Shown: positions 24,367 through 35,801, counted from the stretch's first letter. The stretch: 64,000 bases of DNA from Misgurnus anguillicaudatus (GCF_027580225.2 NC_073339.2:41894501-41958500), one strand, 5' to 3'. Notes: generated from the letters alone by a model not told the origin. Translations and numbers: made by a program.

Positions 24367-24500
24367 ACCTTGTAATGCACTGTATGTAATGCACTTTAAA
24401 AGCATAATACATAATTGCATATATGTGAGCTCTTGGGAACCAAACTCCTGACATTTGCACTGCTAACACAATGCTCAACCAATTAAGCCACAGGAGCCCT
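24367..24500 (-). repeat. tRNA-derived SINE-like repeat, copy 4
   Basis: On the minus strand ggcttaattggttgagcatt (A box region) is followed by a degraded B box; then the gtaatgcact-type body. Confidence 0.5.
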
Positions 24501-24639
24501 CTTTTAAATTCAACAAAAATTGAGGTAGTCACTGGGTCATATTCACTGATACACATCTGGTGCCAGAGTTTCGAGCTTTTCATTGCATAATGTTTTAAAT
24601 GAACACGCTTCAATGAAGCAGCATCATTTTTGTTTTGTC
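24501..24639. other. no feature recognised
   Basis: Short spacer. Confidence 0.35.
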
Positions 24640-24870
24640 AGGCTTTTGTATTGTTTCCTAAACAGGAGCATAAGAGGCGAGAATATGAGATTTCGTTCAT
24701 TCTGCATCTGTCGCTATCTGTCTCTGATTATCAGACCCTCCATTCATAATTAAAGGCATAAAAACTCCAAGCAGTCAACCGCTGGGAAACAAGGGCTCCT
24801 GTTGCCATAGAAACAAACTGCATCGGAAAACTTCAGAGAGTGTGCAAGCATTTGGACGAGCGTGAGTGGC
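24640..24870. other. candidate conserved non-coding element with X-box
   Basis: Contains ctgattatcaga (GATA-type palindrome), cataattaaaggc (homeodomain-type) and the X-box at 24801-24814 within about 100 bp, with no repeat hallmarks. Candidate enhancer. Confidence 0.3.
24801..24814. promoter_or_regulatory. RFX X-box-like site
   Basis: GTTGCCATAGAAAC fits the RFX consensus (GTTGCC, AT spacer, RRAAAC-type half). Confidence 0.35.
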
Positions 24871-25184
24871 TGTGATGGTGAGAGAGAGAAAAAGATGGGG
24901 CAAGAAAGAGAGCGAGAGAGAGCAAAACCCCTTAGAGACGAGGCTGATTAAGATTTCCCCTCCAGTGCGCATGTGTGTATATGTTAGTGAGACACTTTTA
25001 AGGTTTGTAAAATGTTGAAGGACTTGCTTTGAAGAACATTTTTTTGGCCTGTGTTCAAATTCTTCTTATCTCTAACTATGTGTCATCTACTATTAGAGGG
25101 AAAAAATCTCTTTATAATCTCCTTTGTTTCTCTAAAGCCAAAAGATAATCGGGCTAAAATACGACAATCCTAGGTAAAGTCCCG
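24871..25184. other. no gene; GA-rich tract
   Basis: Purine-rich gagagag sequence at about 24880-24930, otherwise unremarkable. Confidence 0.4.
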
Positions 25185-25290
25185 ATCGTCTTCGTGGTTG
25201 AAACGATTATCTTATCAGATTTTCCTCTGGTGCGTGATGTGTTAAGAGTGTCTGAATCTGCTCAAAAGCACGTCGGAGATGCTTCGATCG
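25185..25290 (+). repeat. dispersed DNA-repeat fragment, partner of 9976-10075
   Basis: cttatcagattttcct and gtgtctgaatctgctc match the inverted copy near 10000. Probably a fragment of a larger DNA transposon. Confidence 0.45.
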
Positions 25291-25769
25291 CAATCGAATT
25301 GAATATTTATGATCAGAAATCCCGTTGTGTGGGGGGATCCTTGAGGACAAATGCACACACACGCTGCAGATTGTCACGTGAAACAAAACGATACTGCAAA
25401 CTGATGAAAGACGAAACTGCAGCAGGCACAGTCTAAAGTAAGGATGGACATCAGAGATGTAAAAGGCAGTCCACAGTATTAATGACATTTTTATGCCCGT
25501 CGTCCGTCTTTTTTGTTTACTGTGCTGTGATAGCGGCAATCCACATACTATAGGAACAAAACTGGAAAATCATAGATTTTTTCATCATGTTTGTGGTGCC
25601 TCACATTTTGAAAAGCTGATAAGATTTAAAAAAATCTTTTAGTGTGGCCCTAGCTTTAGACAAAAATTAAGACTTGCTTTTCTTCTAAAATAAAAGTTTA
25701 GCTAAAGTAAGCAATGTCGGACATTGTGCAGATCTGCCAAGATATCAAAATGTGACTGTCTTGAAAATC
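25291..25769. other. no feature recognised
   Basis: Non-coding sequence. Confidence 0.35.
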
Positions 25770-26090
25770 CATAGCCTGACATTGTCATACCTAATGCTAG
25801 TTAGACTTTGAGTCTGATACCGTTCTATTGGGCAGTGAATATGGGGCGTGATTCAACCGAACAAGGACGAAAAATGCCTCTGCACTCAATTGGATAGGCC
25901 TACAACCAATCAGAACAACTGAGTGTGTGACGTATGTTGAAAAGGCGTCTGTCCTTTTGAAGCCTGACCGAAACTGGTTGTTATTTCGCTACAATGAGTC
26001 GTAGTTAGCAAACGTACATCGACAAATACTATGTTTACAACATTTCATTCATATCACAACATTGTGAGTTATTTACTAAGTCATACAGTC

Positions 26091-26344
26091 CCCTGCTGAA
26101 AAAAACAGCATGGGAATGCTGGTCTATGCTGGTTTAGCTGGTGGTCACCAGCATACCAGCACCAAAACACAACATATGCTGGTCTTGCTGGTATAACCAG
26201 CATGGGATGCTGGTGCTAATGCTGGTTTGTTGCTGTTTTAGCTGGTGCTAATGCTGGTGCTGGTTTAGCTGGTGTTCACTAGCAAACTAGTACCAAAACA
26301 CAACATATGCTGGTCTTGCTGGTATGCTGTTTTTTTCAGCAGGG
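26091..26344. mobile_element. MITE, CCCTGCTGAAAAAAAC termini, atgctggt-repeat interior
   Basis: Ends ccctgctgaaaaaaacagc and gctgtttttttcagcaggg are perfect inverted repeats. The interior is built from many atgctggt / accagcat units. Inserted in the helicase-element remnant. Confidence 0.8.
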
Positions 26345-26363
26345 TCAGCTTTCCATTTGTAAA

Positions 26364-26660
26364 TTAGATGAACTTAATCCATGTGCTTCCGAAAAGGAGC
26401 TGGCAAGTTATATCCACGTTGTCGTGCATGCCGAGTTCCCCATTTTCATTCTGTCCCATCTTCTTAGCGACCATCGGAGCCAGCTGATAAATTAAACTTT
26501 TGCAGAATCCCATAAGAGGGACGGCAAAAACATCTTTCCGATCAACAAATGCCTTGACCGCGTTTCTCTATTCCTCTTTCAAAATCAATGCTCTGTCGAT
26601 ATCTTCTAGAACAGACTCAATGGCAGAATCTTCACATCTCAATTCTCCATCGGCAGCCAT
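26364..26660 (-). pseudogene. decayed RecQ-like helicase N-terminal frame
   Basis: From the ATG at 26660 (minus) the frame reads MAADGELRCE at its start and continues acidic for 30 codons to an in-frame TAG (26568-26570). It stays open for another 67 codons to the TAA at 26364-26366. After the stop the order RNAVKAFVDRKDVFA, then P-L-M-G-F-C-K-S, then LIYQLAP matches motif 0 and Walker A of RecQ/DEAD-type helicases, where P-T-G-x-G-K-S is expected: the T and second G are replaced. Near 26400 the reading shifts, because a serine-rich continuation is better in another frame. Motifs II to VI are absent. It is a broken first exon of a transposon-borne helicase gene and not a host repair gene. Identification rests on recalled motif order. 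Confidence 0.6.
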
Positions 26661-26896
26661 CTTTGTTGTAAACGGATTCAACACAAGCGCTCTTTGATGA
26701 CGTGGTTGATTACGTTACTGTTGATCATCTGTCCATCATCGTATGAAGCCCTTCCTGACAATTTGATTGGTTCGACCAGCTTTGGTTCGAGCATAGTTGC
26801 GCCACAACGGGGTTGACACCAGACCGAACTTCCCAAGCTGAAATGTTGTGGGCGGGGCTAAGTTTGGCTGGCACCCAGGCAAGGAAATTCAGGCTA

Positions 26897-27249
26897 AAGT
26901 CTCATAATGTAATTTTGAGATTAGGAGCATCAAAGTTTGATTTCAATCATTGATTTTACATTGATTTCAATTTTTGTAGATTTTATGTAGACAACAGTAC
27001 ATAGGAACTTGAATATTTCTTGTCAGATTCCTCCAAAATCAAATAATCTGGCTATGTAAACCAGGTTCATTTCATAGCTCTGAACTCTTATGGTATGTCA
27101 AAAATTGTCTTATTTGTGTCTTTTGTATTTTTTTCTTAAGAATTTAACAGAGACAGCAAAGACAAAATTGGTTCTTTAAATGAAACAACATAAGAGCATT
27201 TTTGTATGATTAAAGTAAGATTTTTTATAATCCATAAACATTTTGAGTT
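26897..27249. other. no feature recognised
   Basis: AT-rich non-coding sequence. Confidence 0.35.
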
Positions 27250-27400
27250 GGTTTAACCTATGGTTGGATAAATGTTGGACAGAACAACGGTTGGGTTATA
27301 AATAAACCTATGTTGGCTTATTTTAACCCAAATACTGGTTTGTTTTATCCCATGGTTTGGTAACAGTTGGTTCTGTCCAACATGCACCCACCATGGATTC
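27250..27400. repeat. ttgggtta / taaccca-rich dispersed repeat
   Basis: Multiple ggttggat, ggttgggtt and complementary aaccc/atccaac motifs; similar sequence occurs near 44155-44190 and 52035-52160. Boundaries are uncertain. Confidence 0.35.
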
Positions 27401-27416
27401 AACCAATCCAATATTT

Positions 27417-28178
27417 TTAAAGGTCAAGTTCGGTATTTTACACCTAAAGCCCTGTTTTCAGATTGTTTTTAATTAAATAGAACGATTTTGACAAAAATTT
27501 GGACATATGATGCTGGCCCGAGAATTTTCGGTTTCTGTTGTATCAGCCCCCACCTCTAAAATGCATTAAACTTTCGTTTACAAAGACGTGAAACTCATCG
27601 AGTGGTCAGGGGTGTTCACTGATATGTTTACACAAAAATCGCTGCAAAAGATGCTTTCCAACAGGTGTTTTAGCATTCGTTGTAAACTTGTGGACCTTTT
27701 TTTCCAAACGCCTCACACCCGTACATTCTTCCGTTGAGAGCTTGAATAATAAACACTCCAGCCCAGGTGGTGGAGATAATCCACCTTTGCCAATTGAAAG
27801 AATATAAACAACGTTCCCGGCACGGAGTAATACCGTACCTCACAGCACATCTAATACAAGTCAATGGAGTTGGATAAAAACTACGATAAAACCTGTGTGA
27901 AAGCATCTTTTGCAGCGATTTTGGTGAGACCATACCAGTGAACACCCCTGATCACTTGGTGAGATTCACGTCTTTGTAAACGAAAGTTTAATGCAATTTA
28001 GGAAGGATTGTTCCAGTGCACCTATAGAGCCATTGTAGAGGTTGGAGGTGAAACAATAAACACCCGAAAATTCTCTTGCCAGCATCATATGTTCAAATTT
28101 CAGTCAAAACCGTTCTATCTCATCATAAACAATCTGAAAACAGGCTTTAAGTGTAAAATACCGAACTTGTCCTTTTAG
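27417..28178. mobile_element. fold-back element, AAGGTCAAGTTCGGTA termini
   Basis: Left arm aggtcaagttcggtatttta pairs with taaaataccgaacttgtcct at the right, and pairing continues for over 100 bp inward (tgttttcagattgttt with aaacaatctgaaaaca). TTAA precedes it (27417-27420) and TTAG follows (28175-28178), probably a mutated TTAA duplication. No coding capacity. Confidence 0.65.
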
Positions 28179-29980
28179 AGTTTAGATACAAACTATAAAG
28201 TAGATATAAAATCAGAGATCTTCAATTCTGTCACCTGGCAAAAGTAATCATGTGATACCTGCTGTAAAGTGCGATATAACTAGAAAACGCAGAAAGACGC
28301 ACAAGAGTTACCATAGCACTTCAAAATAGACTGGTGCACAAAAATTACGATTAAATCTTTGTAGCTTTACAGTCTGGAACCGAGCTACATCAATTTCCAA
28401 TCCATTGCTTCACTTACTTGCTCCGTAATTTCTTGTGAGTTTCAGCTGACAAGTCCATCATTTGACGTCGCATGACTCACCCAGACAGTTTTATCACACG
28501 GCCGTTCGCTTGTTTTAATTGACACACCAGCCAGTAGGTGTGGATGGTTTATAGAGTGTGCTTGATCCAATCAGATGCGTTTGAAACAGATCGTGTCAGC
28601 AACACCTGGCGTGAGTGTGTGTGATAATGCTAATGATGTCTTACCGTACAACCTCAAAGTCATTTTTAACAGATAGACGGTCAAATCTCGTTTTAAGCCC
28701 AGACTTTTAACATTTTTAATAGAATAGGAAACATACTTGGTTATTGTAATCTTCATATGATGGGGCTGTCAGAAGCTTATGAATACCAAAATTCAGTCCT
28801 CCCTAATGTGCTTTGAATGTAAATGTGAATGAGCTCAAAGCTGCAATGCATCTGCATTACATTTGCTCATACTTAGGGTTAGGGATCGGGTTGAAATTCT
28901 TAACCATAATCCCAAACTTCGATGTATAACTTGTTTATGTACTGGCATACATGATGCATAAAAAGCGAATCAATGAGGAGAGGTGGGCTGTTTGATGATT
29001 TTAACCTGACAGATAATCAAATCTCATACTTATTTATATCTGAGGATCATGTTATCATAGAAAACCCCTGCACCCTTACAACCACAAAGCTTGACTTGTA
29101 CAGGCAAGACCTACAGTACTCAAATTATATTCATAACTTCACAAATCTAGCTTTGATCGTGTTAACATGTATGCATATATGTATACGCTAAAATGTCTGG
29201 CAGAAATAAAAATGCTTAAGGTGTATCTGCAAGCAAAAGCATTTTTACTCAAACAAGAGTGAAAGACGTGTGCATGTTTGTGTTGTGTGTGCGCATCATT
29301 ATGCATCGATATTTTGCTTACAGGGCGTTTCATAAATATCTCCGCTTTGTGAAATGTGATTTACATATTTTCTGCTGGAGAGAATGTTAATGGGGACCCG
29401 GGCTGTCATAACGTTTTGTCAGCATTTGCATTCGCTTCCGTCACTGATGGATGTGTGTCCAAACATAGTTAAAGTCTTTTCATTGCCTGACATGTTTCTA
29501 ATCTTCACAGTTTGATCTTTCAATTTTGAATGTCACACACTTACAGGACGTTTTTCTCCCGTCGTCCAATGTCATCGCTTATTGATATCATTTGATATCA
29601 ACACTATAAGGCATCCTTTTGAAGAGTTTGGATATATTTAACAATGGACAGATACAAAGAGAAACTGTATGTATATATAGTTAATGTAACACATAATTAA
29701 GTCTATTTATAATGTTAGACTGTAGTATATGAAAGTGGCTCCAGCTCAGCAGCTCTCTTTGAAGTAGTAATGTCTGTGATCACGAAGTGAGCTGTTTTTT
29801 TACACTGTCTTAATCTGATTTTTAGGAAGATAATCGTGTCTTAAATGCTTTGATCTCATTTCATGGGGAGCAGGTTCCTATAACTGAAAAAGAGATAAAC
29901 ACTTTAATAAGATAAAAAACTGAGACAGAGAATTGAGAAAGAAGGGCTGCGTGCATCCATTTGTAGTGCTATGTTATATG
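28179..29980. other. no gene recognised
   Basis: Mostly AT-rich. Near 28460-28490 tgacgtcgcatgactcac combines CRE-like and AP-1-like cores. 29340-29470 has balanced composition without repeat ends and could be regulatory. No exon supported. Confidence 0.35.
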
Positions 29981-31102
29981 GAGGACCACAAGAGTCATGC
30001 AAAATGTAATAAAAAGCTTCAATATTTAATAACTTCCTGGACAATTAAAAATAGCAATTAATAGATTTGTTTAAATATTCATTAATTAATCTATAAATAA
30101 ATAGACAAGGTTACAAAAAAATCATTATGTAACATTTTATTAGGCAATAAAAAGTGAGATTATAAAAATAACGTAGAAATGAAATATTAATCCATTAATA
30201 AATAGTTCAAAGTAATATATCAATTTACAAAAACAACATAAAACATCATTCATCATTTTAAATTGCATTTTTAAAATGTATTTCAAAAAGCGATTTAAAA
30301 AGAGAAATAAATAACTGGATTTATAAATTGAACTACAAATACAGGTTTAAATTAGGCGTTTAAAAGGGCATTTCTGTTTAACATTTCTGTTTTCATTTTC
30401 CCGATGGTTCTCCTTATACTTTTCACTATTTGATTTGCTTTTCGTTTTAGCCTCTTAGCTTTTCCGTGACTTTTTGGGTCCTCATTCGAGATCTATAAAT
30501 CTGCACATGACGTACAATCAGAGCCAATCAGTGAGCTTGTTACATCCACCTGGCCATAGCTAATTTGCATTTCTCATTTGACCATTTGCAAGGACCCAAA
30601 GAGTCATGGAAAAGCTAAATAGAGAGGCTAAAATGAAAAGCAAATCGAATAGCGAAAAGAATAAGGAGAACCATCGGGAAATGAAAACAGAAATGTTAAA
30701 CGGAAATGCCATTTTAAATGCCTAATTTAAAAGTGTATTTGTAGTTCAATTTATAAATCCAGTTATTTATTTCTCTTTTTAAATCGCTTTTTGAAATACT
30801 TTTTGAAATTCCATTATTTAATTAAGAATTTATAAATGCAATTTAAAATGATGAACTTATTGAGTTATATTACTTTGAACTATTTATTAATGGATTAATA
30901 TTTCATTTCTACATAATTTTCATAATCTCACTTTTTATTGCCTATTAAAATATTACACAATGATTTTTTTGTAACTTTGTCTATTTACTTATAGATTAAT
31001 AATGAATTTTTAAACAAATCTATTAATTGCTATTTTTATTGTCCAGGTAGTTATTAAATATTGAAGTTCTTTATTAGGTTTTGCATGACTCTTGTGGTCC
31101 TC
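29981..31102. mobile_element. 1.1-kb giant fold-back element
   Basis: Left gaggaccacaagagtcatgc pairs with gcatgactcttgtggtcctc at the right, and the arms remain complementary over about 500 bp each with modest divergence (for example ttttcccgatggttctcctt with aaggagaaccatcgggaaat). The unpaired centre is about 30510-30580. No coding potential. TIR length far exceeds that of standard MITEs. Confidence 0.75.
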
Positions 31103-31249
31103 AATAATGTTATGTTCATCTTTTTTAACCGATAGCATAAATAAAAAGTAGTTTTTAATCATATAAACCTCTCTGTAATAAAGGTTTGGTTAAGCTCATA
31201 ATTGATTATACTGCAAAGCTTCGGTACTTTAAATTGAACATAATACCGG
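31103..31249. other. no feature recognised
   Basis: Short AT-rich spacer. Confidence 0.35.
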
Positions 31250-31790
31250 CGGCAAAATACATCCACCACAGCAGAAATATCATTTGTAAAGTGCACGTCT
31301 GAGGTGAAGCTATTTTCATTTAATGTAAGTTTCTTTTTAAATTATGTGTGCCGAGGCCAACATCGTCTTATGAAACCATTACGGTTAAAATGACGCAGAT
31401 TGAGCCGAAATCTCTTTTGTATTACGGGCAGACACCCGCTCGCTGATTCTGTTTATTCTTTTTCGCTTCTCTTATGGCACTGTGATGTGAATGCGAATAA
31501 GGAGTTTAAACAGCCCTCGCATTTGTGCCGGAAGGTCGACCGGAGGCTTTAGGAAATACTCGCATGAAAGGCTATAAAAAGGTCATAAATCTGATGAATG
31601 GGATCCGTTCGCATATTTGTGTTTGGGATAACATCAAGGCACATTTCATTCTGTTGGAATCCTTAGCTATTAAACCAGAACAATCAAAGCATTAAAGATA
31701 ACCACGGCGCAAAGCCTTTGCTTAATGGGAGATCTCACATTAGTCGAGTCGTCTCTCCGTTTCTCTAATCCTCTTTTCTCTCTCCTGCTA
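31250..31790. other. candidate conserved non-coding element
   Basis: About 540 bp of balanced composition without repeat ends, with motifs such as aatgacgcagatt, cctttgcttaatggg, aacaatcaaag (Sox/TCF-like) and ggctataaaaagg. This is the longest repeat-free stretch of such composition in the window. An unannotated exon is possible but no open frame supports it. Confidence 0.3.
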
Positions 31791-32147
31791 CTTTTGTACG
31801 GTTCTCACTGACACACTCAAAATCCCTTGTTTCATCTTGAGAGACGGATACAGTAGAGTCTAGTGCAAGAGATGTGTGCTTGTGTGTTAAACCATTAAGT
31901 GTTTGCGGTTGAATCTTCCAAAGAAAATCTAATTTTAAAAGCAATTAAATTTAGCAAAAAGAAAGGCCTAGCTTTTGATTATTTTGCATTGCAGCTATTT
32001 TGAATTTGCAATTCTCCAAATTCTCATTACTCTAATGCGCAAAGTATCTTAATCTTAATCTAATTACTGTACAGTAAAAAATACCATCATGAAAATCATC
32101 CTGTCTGGGCATGAAATTAAAAAATAAATAAAATTTAATGTAATATA
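31791..32147. other. no feature recognised
   Basis: AT-rich spacer. Confidence 0.35.
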
Positions 32148-32786
32148 TTAAAGGGACACTCCACTTTTTTTGAAAATATCCTCATTTTTCAGCTCCCCTA
32201 GAGTTAAACATTTGATTTTTACAGTTTTGGAATCCATTCAGCTGATCTCCGCGTCTGGCGCTAGCACTTTTAGCATAGCTTAGCATAATCTATTGAATCT
32301 GATTAAACTATTAGCATCGCGCCTTAAGAAAAATATCGAAACTCTTTGGTTGTTTTTATTTGAAGCTTGACTTTTCTGTAGTTACATCGTGTACTAAGAC
32401 CGACGGAAAATTAAAACTTGCGATTTTCTAGGCAGATATGGCGCAATGATATTACGAAAATAGTTGAAAATAGTCCCCTTAGTATCTTTCAATGGTAGCC
32501 TGCAAGTCCTTGATTATTACGCCAGAATGAGAGTATAGTTCCTAGACATATCTGCCTAGAAAATCACAACTTTTAATTTTCGATCAGTCTTAGTACACAA
32601 TGTAACTACAGAAGAGTCAAGTTTTAAATAGGAAAAATATCGATACTCTTTGGTTATTTTTGAGCACGATGCTAATGGTCTAATCAGATTCAATGAACTA
32701 TGCCAAGCCATGCCAAGAGTGGTAGCGCCAGACCCGGAGATCAGCCGAATGGATTCCAAAATAAAAAAAGTGGAGTGTCCCTTTAA
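32148..32786. mobile_element. TTAA-flanked fold-back element (aaagggacactccact termini)
   Basis: TTAA at 32148-32151 and 32783-32786. Termini aaagggacactccactttt and aaaagtggagtgtcccttt are inverted, and pairing extends through the arms (tctgcctagaaaatc type). Confidence 0.8.
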
Positions 32787-32891
32787 ATTTAATACAAACA
32801 TAATGTATAATGTGCTGCTCTTTAACGTTTACAAGAGTTTTTGTGACATTACCCTTGCAATGTACAAATAATACATCTCATTCAAATTAAA

Positions 32892-33076
32892 CACTGTCAG
32901 AAATTTTTCTGTCGCTGGGGTGGAACCCTCAAAGGCAAATTTTTGTACATTTATGAGTATACAATACAAATGTTGTACCTTTTGGGGTACAATAGGACCT
33001 ATTGTGTACCTTAACACATAATTTTGTACCAATTAAATTTAGGGTACCACCTCAGTGACAAAAAAGGTACAGTTTA
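32892..33076. mobile_element. MITE of the ggtac / cagtgaca family
   Basis: Left cactgtcagaaa and right ggtacagttt flank inverted gtaccttttgggg-type arms; the layout resembles 24175-24366. Confidence 0.5.
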
Positions 33077-33102
33077 CTCAAAATAATTTATTCACACTTA
33101 TG

Positions 33103-33605
33103 TTAACTCTTTCCCCGCCATTGACGAGATATCTCGTCAATTAAGAGAAAACGCTTCCCCGCCAGTGACGAGATTTTCCGTCTTTCCGCAATACCGCTAT
33201 TAACCACCAGGTGCACCCTTCCGCAATTTTTTTAACCCGGAAGTATTGCCCTATGGCAAGCTGCTGCATGTCCGTGTCTGTTTTAAAGATCGCTCTGAAT
33301 GGGATCTCTATGAAAAGTCCGTCACAAAAATGGAATTATCTCTGCTTTTTGCTCAAAATGTGGTGTTTTTGCAGAAACCTACCCATATTCAAAAGCTGAT
33401 TACAAAAGAACCACTAAAGGTAGGATGAAACGTTTTTTTTTGTTTGTTTGAAAGCAGAGGGTCTGTTCTTTCATTTGGTATATTGTATGTTTATATATTT
33501 AAAGAAGAACATTTTCTGGAAGGCATTAAACTTTGGTGAAAATCATGAAAAACGCTGGCGCTGGCTGGCAACTTTTTTAAAAAACGCTGGCGGTGAAAGA
33601 GTTAA
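33103..33605 (+). mobile_element. TTAA-flanked element, CTCTTTCCCCGCCA termini, copy 1
   Basis: Bounded by TTAA (33103-33106, 33602-33605) with inverted ends ctctttccccgcca and tggcggtgaaagag. Nearly identical to 38903-39385, same orientation. Both hold a 60-codon open frame (33246-33428 here), but most differences between the copies in it change the amino acid, so it is not called as a gene. Confidence 0.8.
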
Positions 33606-34092
33606 AGGGCTGTTCGCATTATAACAATAACAAATATAGTTTTGAAGATCGTTTTATATTAAAGAGAATAGTGGAGTTCACACCACAACTATAACAATAA
33701 AGATACAATGAACGATATCATTGGGATCACTTTCTGAGCGATAAACCATTGACAGCCAATCAAATCTATTTGAACTTCAAGTGTATGCGCACCTGAAATT
33801 ACAGTGGACAAACTCTTTGCTGAGGTCTAAAATTACCTTAGTTATCCAGCCTTGATGCAGTTGCTGTGACTATACGTAATGCTTTATTACTATCACACTG
33901 ACTACGCCAAAAGGTAAAATATTAGATTACACAAACTATTAGATTCACTCTTTAGAGTTACGAAAAACACAGCGTGTTGAGGACATCATGCGAGTGGTGC
34001 ACATGAGCAAATTAGCATAAAGTTATCGTTATGATGTAGACGCTAATATAATTTTCGTTATAGCTATCGTTATAATGTGAACGGCCCTTTAA
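33602..34092. mobile_element. TTAA-flanked element, AAGGGCTGTTCGCATT termini
   Basis: Inverted ends aaagggctgttcgcattata and tataatgtgaacggcccttt, bounded by TTAA at 33602-33605 and 34089-34092. The left TTAA is shared with the preceding element. Confidence 0.75.
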
Positions 34093-34946
34093 ACCTGTAC
34101 ATTACTCTGTGTGAAACAAAAAACATTTTGAAAATTGTCTTGGAGGTTTTGTGTCCATACAATGGAAATCAATGGGGCCGATGTTGTTTGGTTACTAACT
34201 TTCTTCAAAAATTTTATTTTGTGTTCTGCAGCAGAAAGTCAATCTTGTTTGAAAGGACACTAAGCTGAGTAATAAATGATGGATGAATTTTTCATTTTTT
34301 GGGAACTATTACTTTAATTCATAAAAGCATGTATAAATTACCACCCTACGCTTGTGCGAAATGCATGTTAATTCAAGCTTGAGGCCTTGTTACTGTCATT
34401 AGTACCACATTTACATATTCCTACACTATTTAAATCAAAGCATTATGGTGATGCGAGCTACATTTTTGATTTGTTCCATCTCATAGGAATCGTGTGAATC
34501 CTATTGATATGAACTTTCTCTCTCTCTCTTTTTCGGCCGCCCAGAGCTAGAATTCTCTAGAGTCGGAGAAACTCTCCGTAATCAACCTCGTTCCTGCAAG
34601 GTGTCCTGTTTCAAAGAGAAGATGAGAGGAGAGGTTAGAGGCTGGGAAGTTGAGGAGATACAGGAGAAAAACTACTCGTTCATTCCCCTCACGCTTCTAT
34701 TCCCTGTGATGGGATATATTTCAGAAGAAGATGGAGTAAAATGGAAAGAGAGAGGGAGAGCGAGCAATAGAGGAAGAGAAGAATAGAAAATGGCTTATAT
34801 TATGATAGTGCCGCCGAAGGCATATTGAAACGTGGAGGGTCTGTATTTCAGACACTATTTCCTGTCACACTTATAGTACCTGTGTGTAAGTTTTAGAGGA
34901 AGGTGATGCTTTATTTTGATAGTTGATTTGAGACATTTTACTAACT
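34093..34946. other. no gene; half of a common fold-back repeat
   Basis: 34140-34320 (ttggttactaactttcttca ... ttttttgggaactatta) matches the right half of the fold-back family at 50767-51070. The rest is non-coding and GA-rich near 34740. Confidence 0.4.
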
Positions 34947-35801
34947 TTAAAGTATTAGTACATTTTCTTAAAAAAAAAAAAAAATCCAGATAGTTTGCTC
35001 GCCACCATGTCATCCGGAATGTTGGTGTCTTTCTTTGTTCAGTCGAGAGGAAGTTGTGTTTTTTGAGGAAAGAAATCCAGGATTTTTCTCATTTCAATGG
35101 ACTTTGATGGGCCCCAATACTTTACAGTTTTAATGCAGTTTAAAATTGCCGTTTCAAAGGACTCTAAACGATCTCAAACGAGGCGTAAGGGTCTTATCTA
35201 GCGAAACGATTGTAATTTTTTACAAGAAAAATAAAAAATATGCACTTTTAAACCACAACTTCTCGTCTATCTCCGGTTCTGTGACGCACCAGCGTGACCT
35301 CACGTAATACGTCATCACGTCAAGAGGTCATGGATGATGTATGCGAAACTATGCCCCAGTGTTTACAAGTGTGGAGAAAGAGGACCGTTCCGACGTTGTT
35401 GTAGGTGGAATGATAATAATTAATGTCTTTGTGTCAGTTTATTGTTTAATATGGTCCGCAAATGTGTGTTTCATATATGTAACACGTGACCTTTCGACTT
35501 CATTACGCAATTAAGCGAGGTCACGCTGGCGCGTCACAGGACCAGAGATAGACGAGAAGTTGTGGTTTAAAAGTGTCAAAAAAAATTGCCTCATTTGAGA
35601 TCGTTTAGAGTCCTTTGAAACTGCAATTTTAAACTGCATTAAAACTTATAAGTGTTGGGGTCCATTAAAGTCCATTAAAATGAGAAAAATCCTGGAATGT
35701 TTTCCTCAAAACAAACATAAATTCTTCTCGACTGAACAAAGAAACTCATCAACATTTTGGATGACATGGGGTCGAGTAAATTATCTGGACTAATCCTTTA
35801 A
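34947..35801. mobile_element. TTAA-flanked fold-back element, AGGATTAGTCCAGATAA termini
   Basis: TTAA at 34947-34950 and 35798-35801. Arms pair through tgtcatccggaatgttgg / catcaacattttggatgaca and cgtctatctccggtt / accagagatagacg. The left terminus is interrupted by about 15 A residues. A diverged copy of the left part lies at 52597-53110. Confidence 0.7.

Larger units (their letters stand above)
25770..26896 (-). mobile_element. remnant of a helicase-carrying transposon
   Basis: Approximate limits are set by imperfect inverted ends (tagcctgacattg at the left; the complement of tagcctgaatttcc at the right). It encloses the decayed helicase frame at 26364-26660 and, upstream of that ATG, a GC-richer promoter-like segment (26700-26890). 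A MITE (26091-26344) is inserted inside it. The superfamily is unclear; helicase-bearing DNA transposons of this kind are, to my knowledge, common in fish. Confidence 0.45.
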
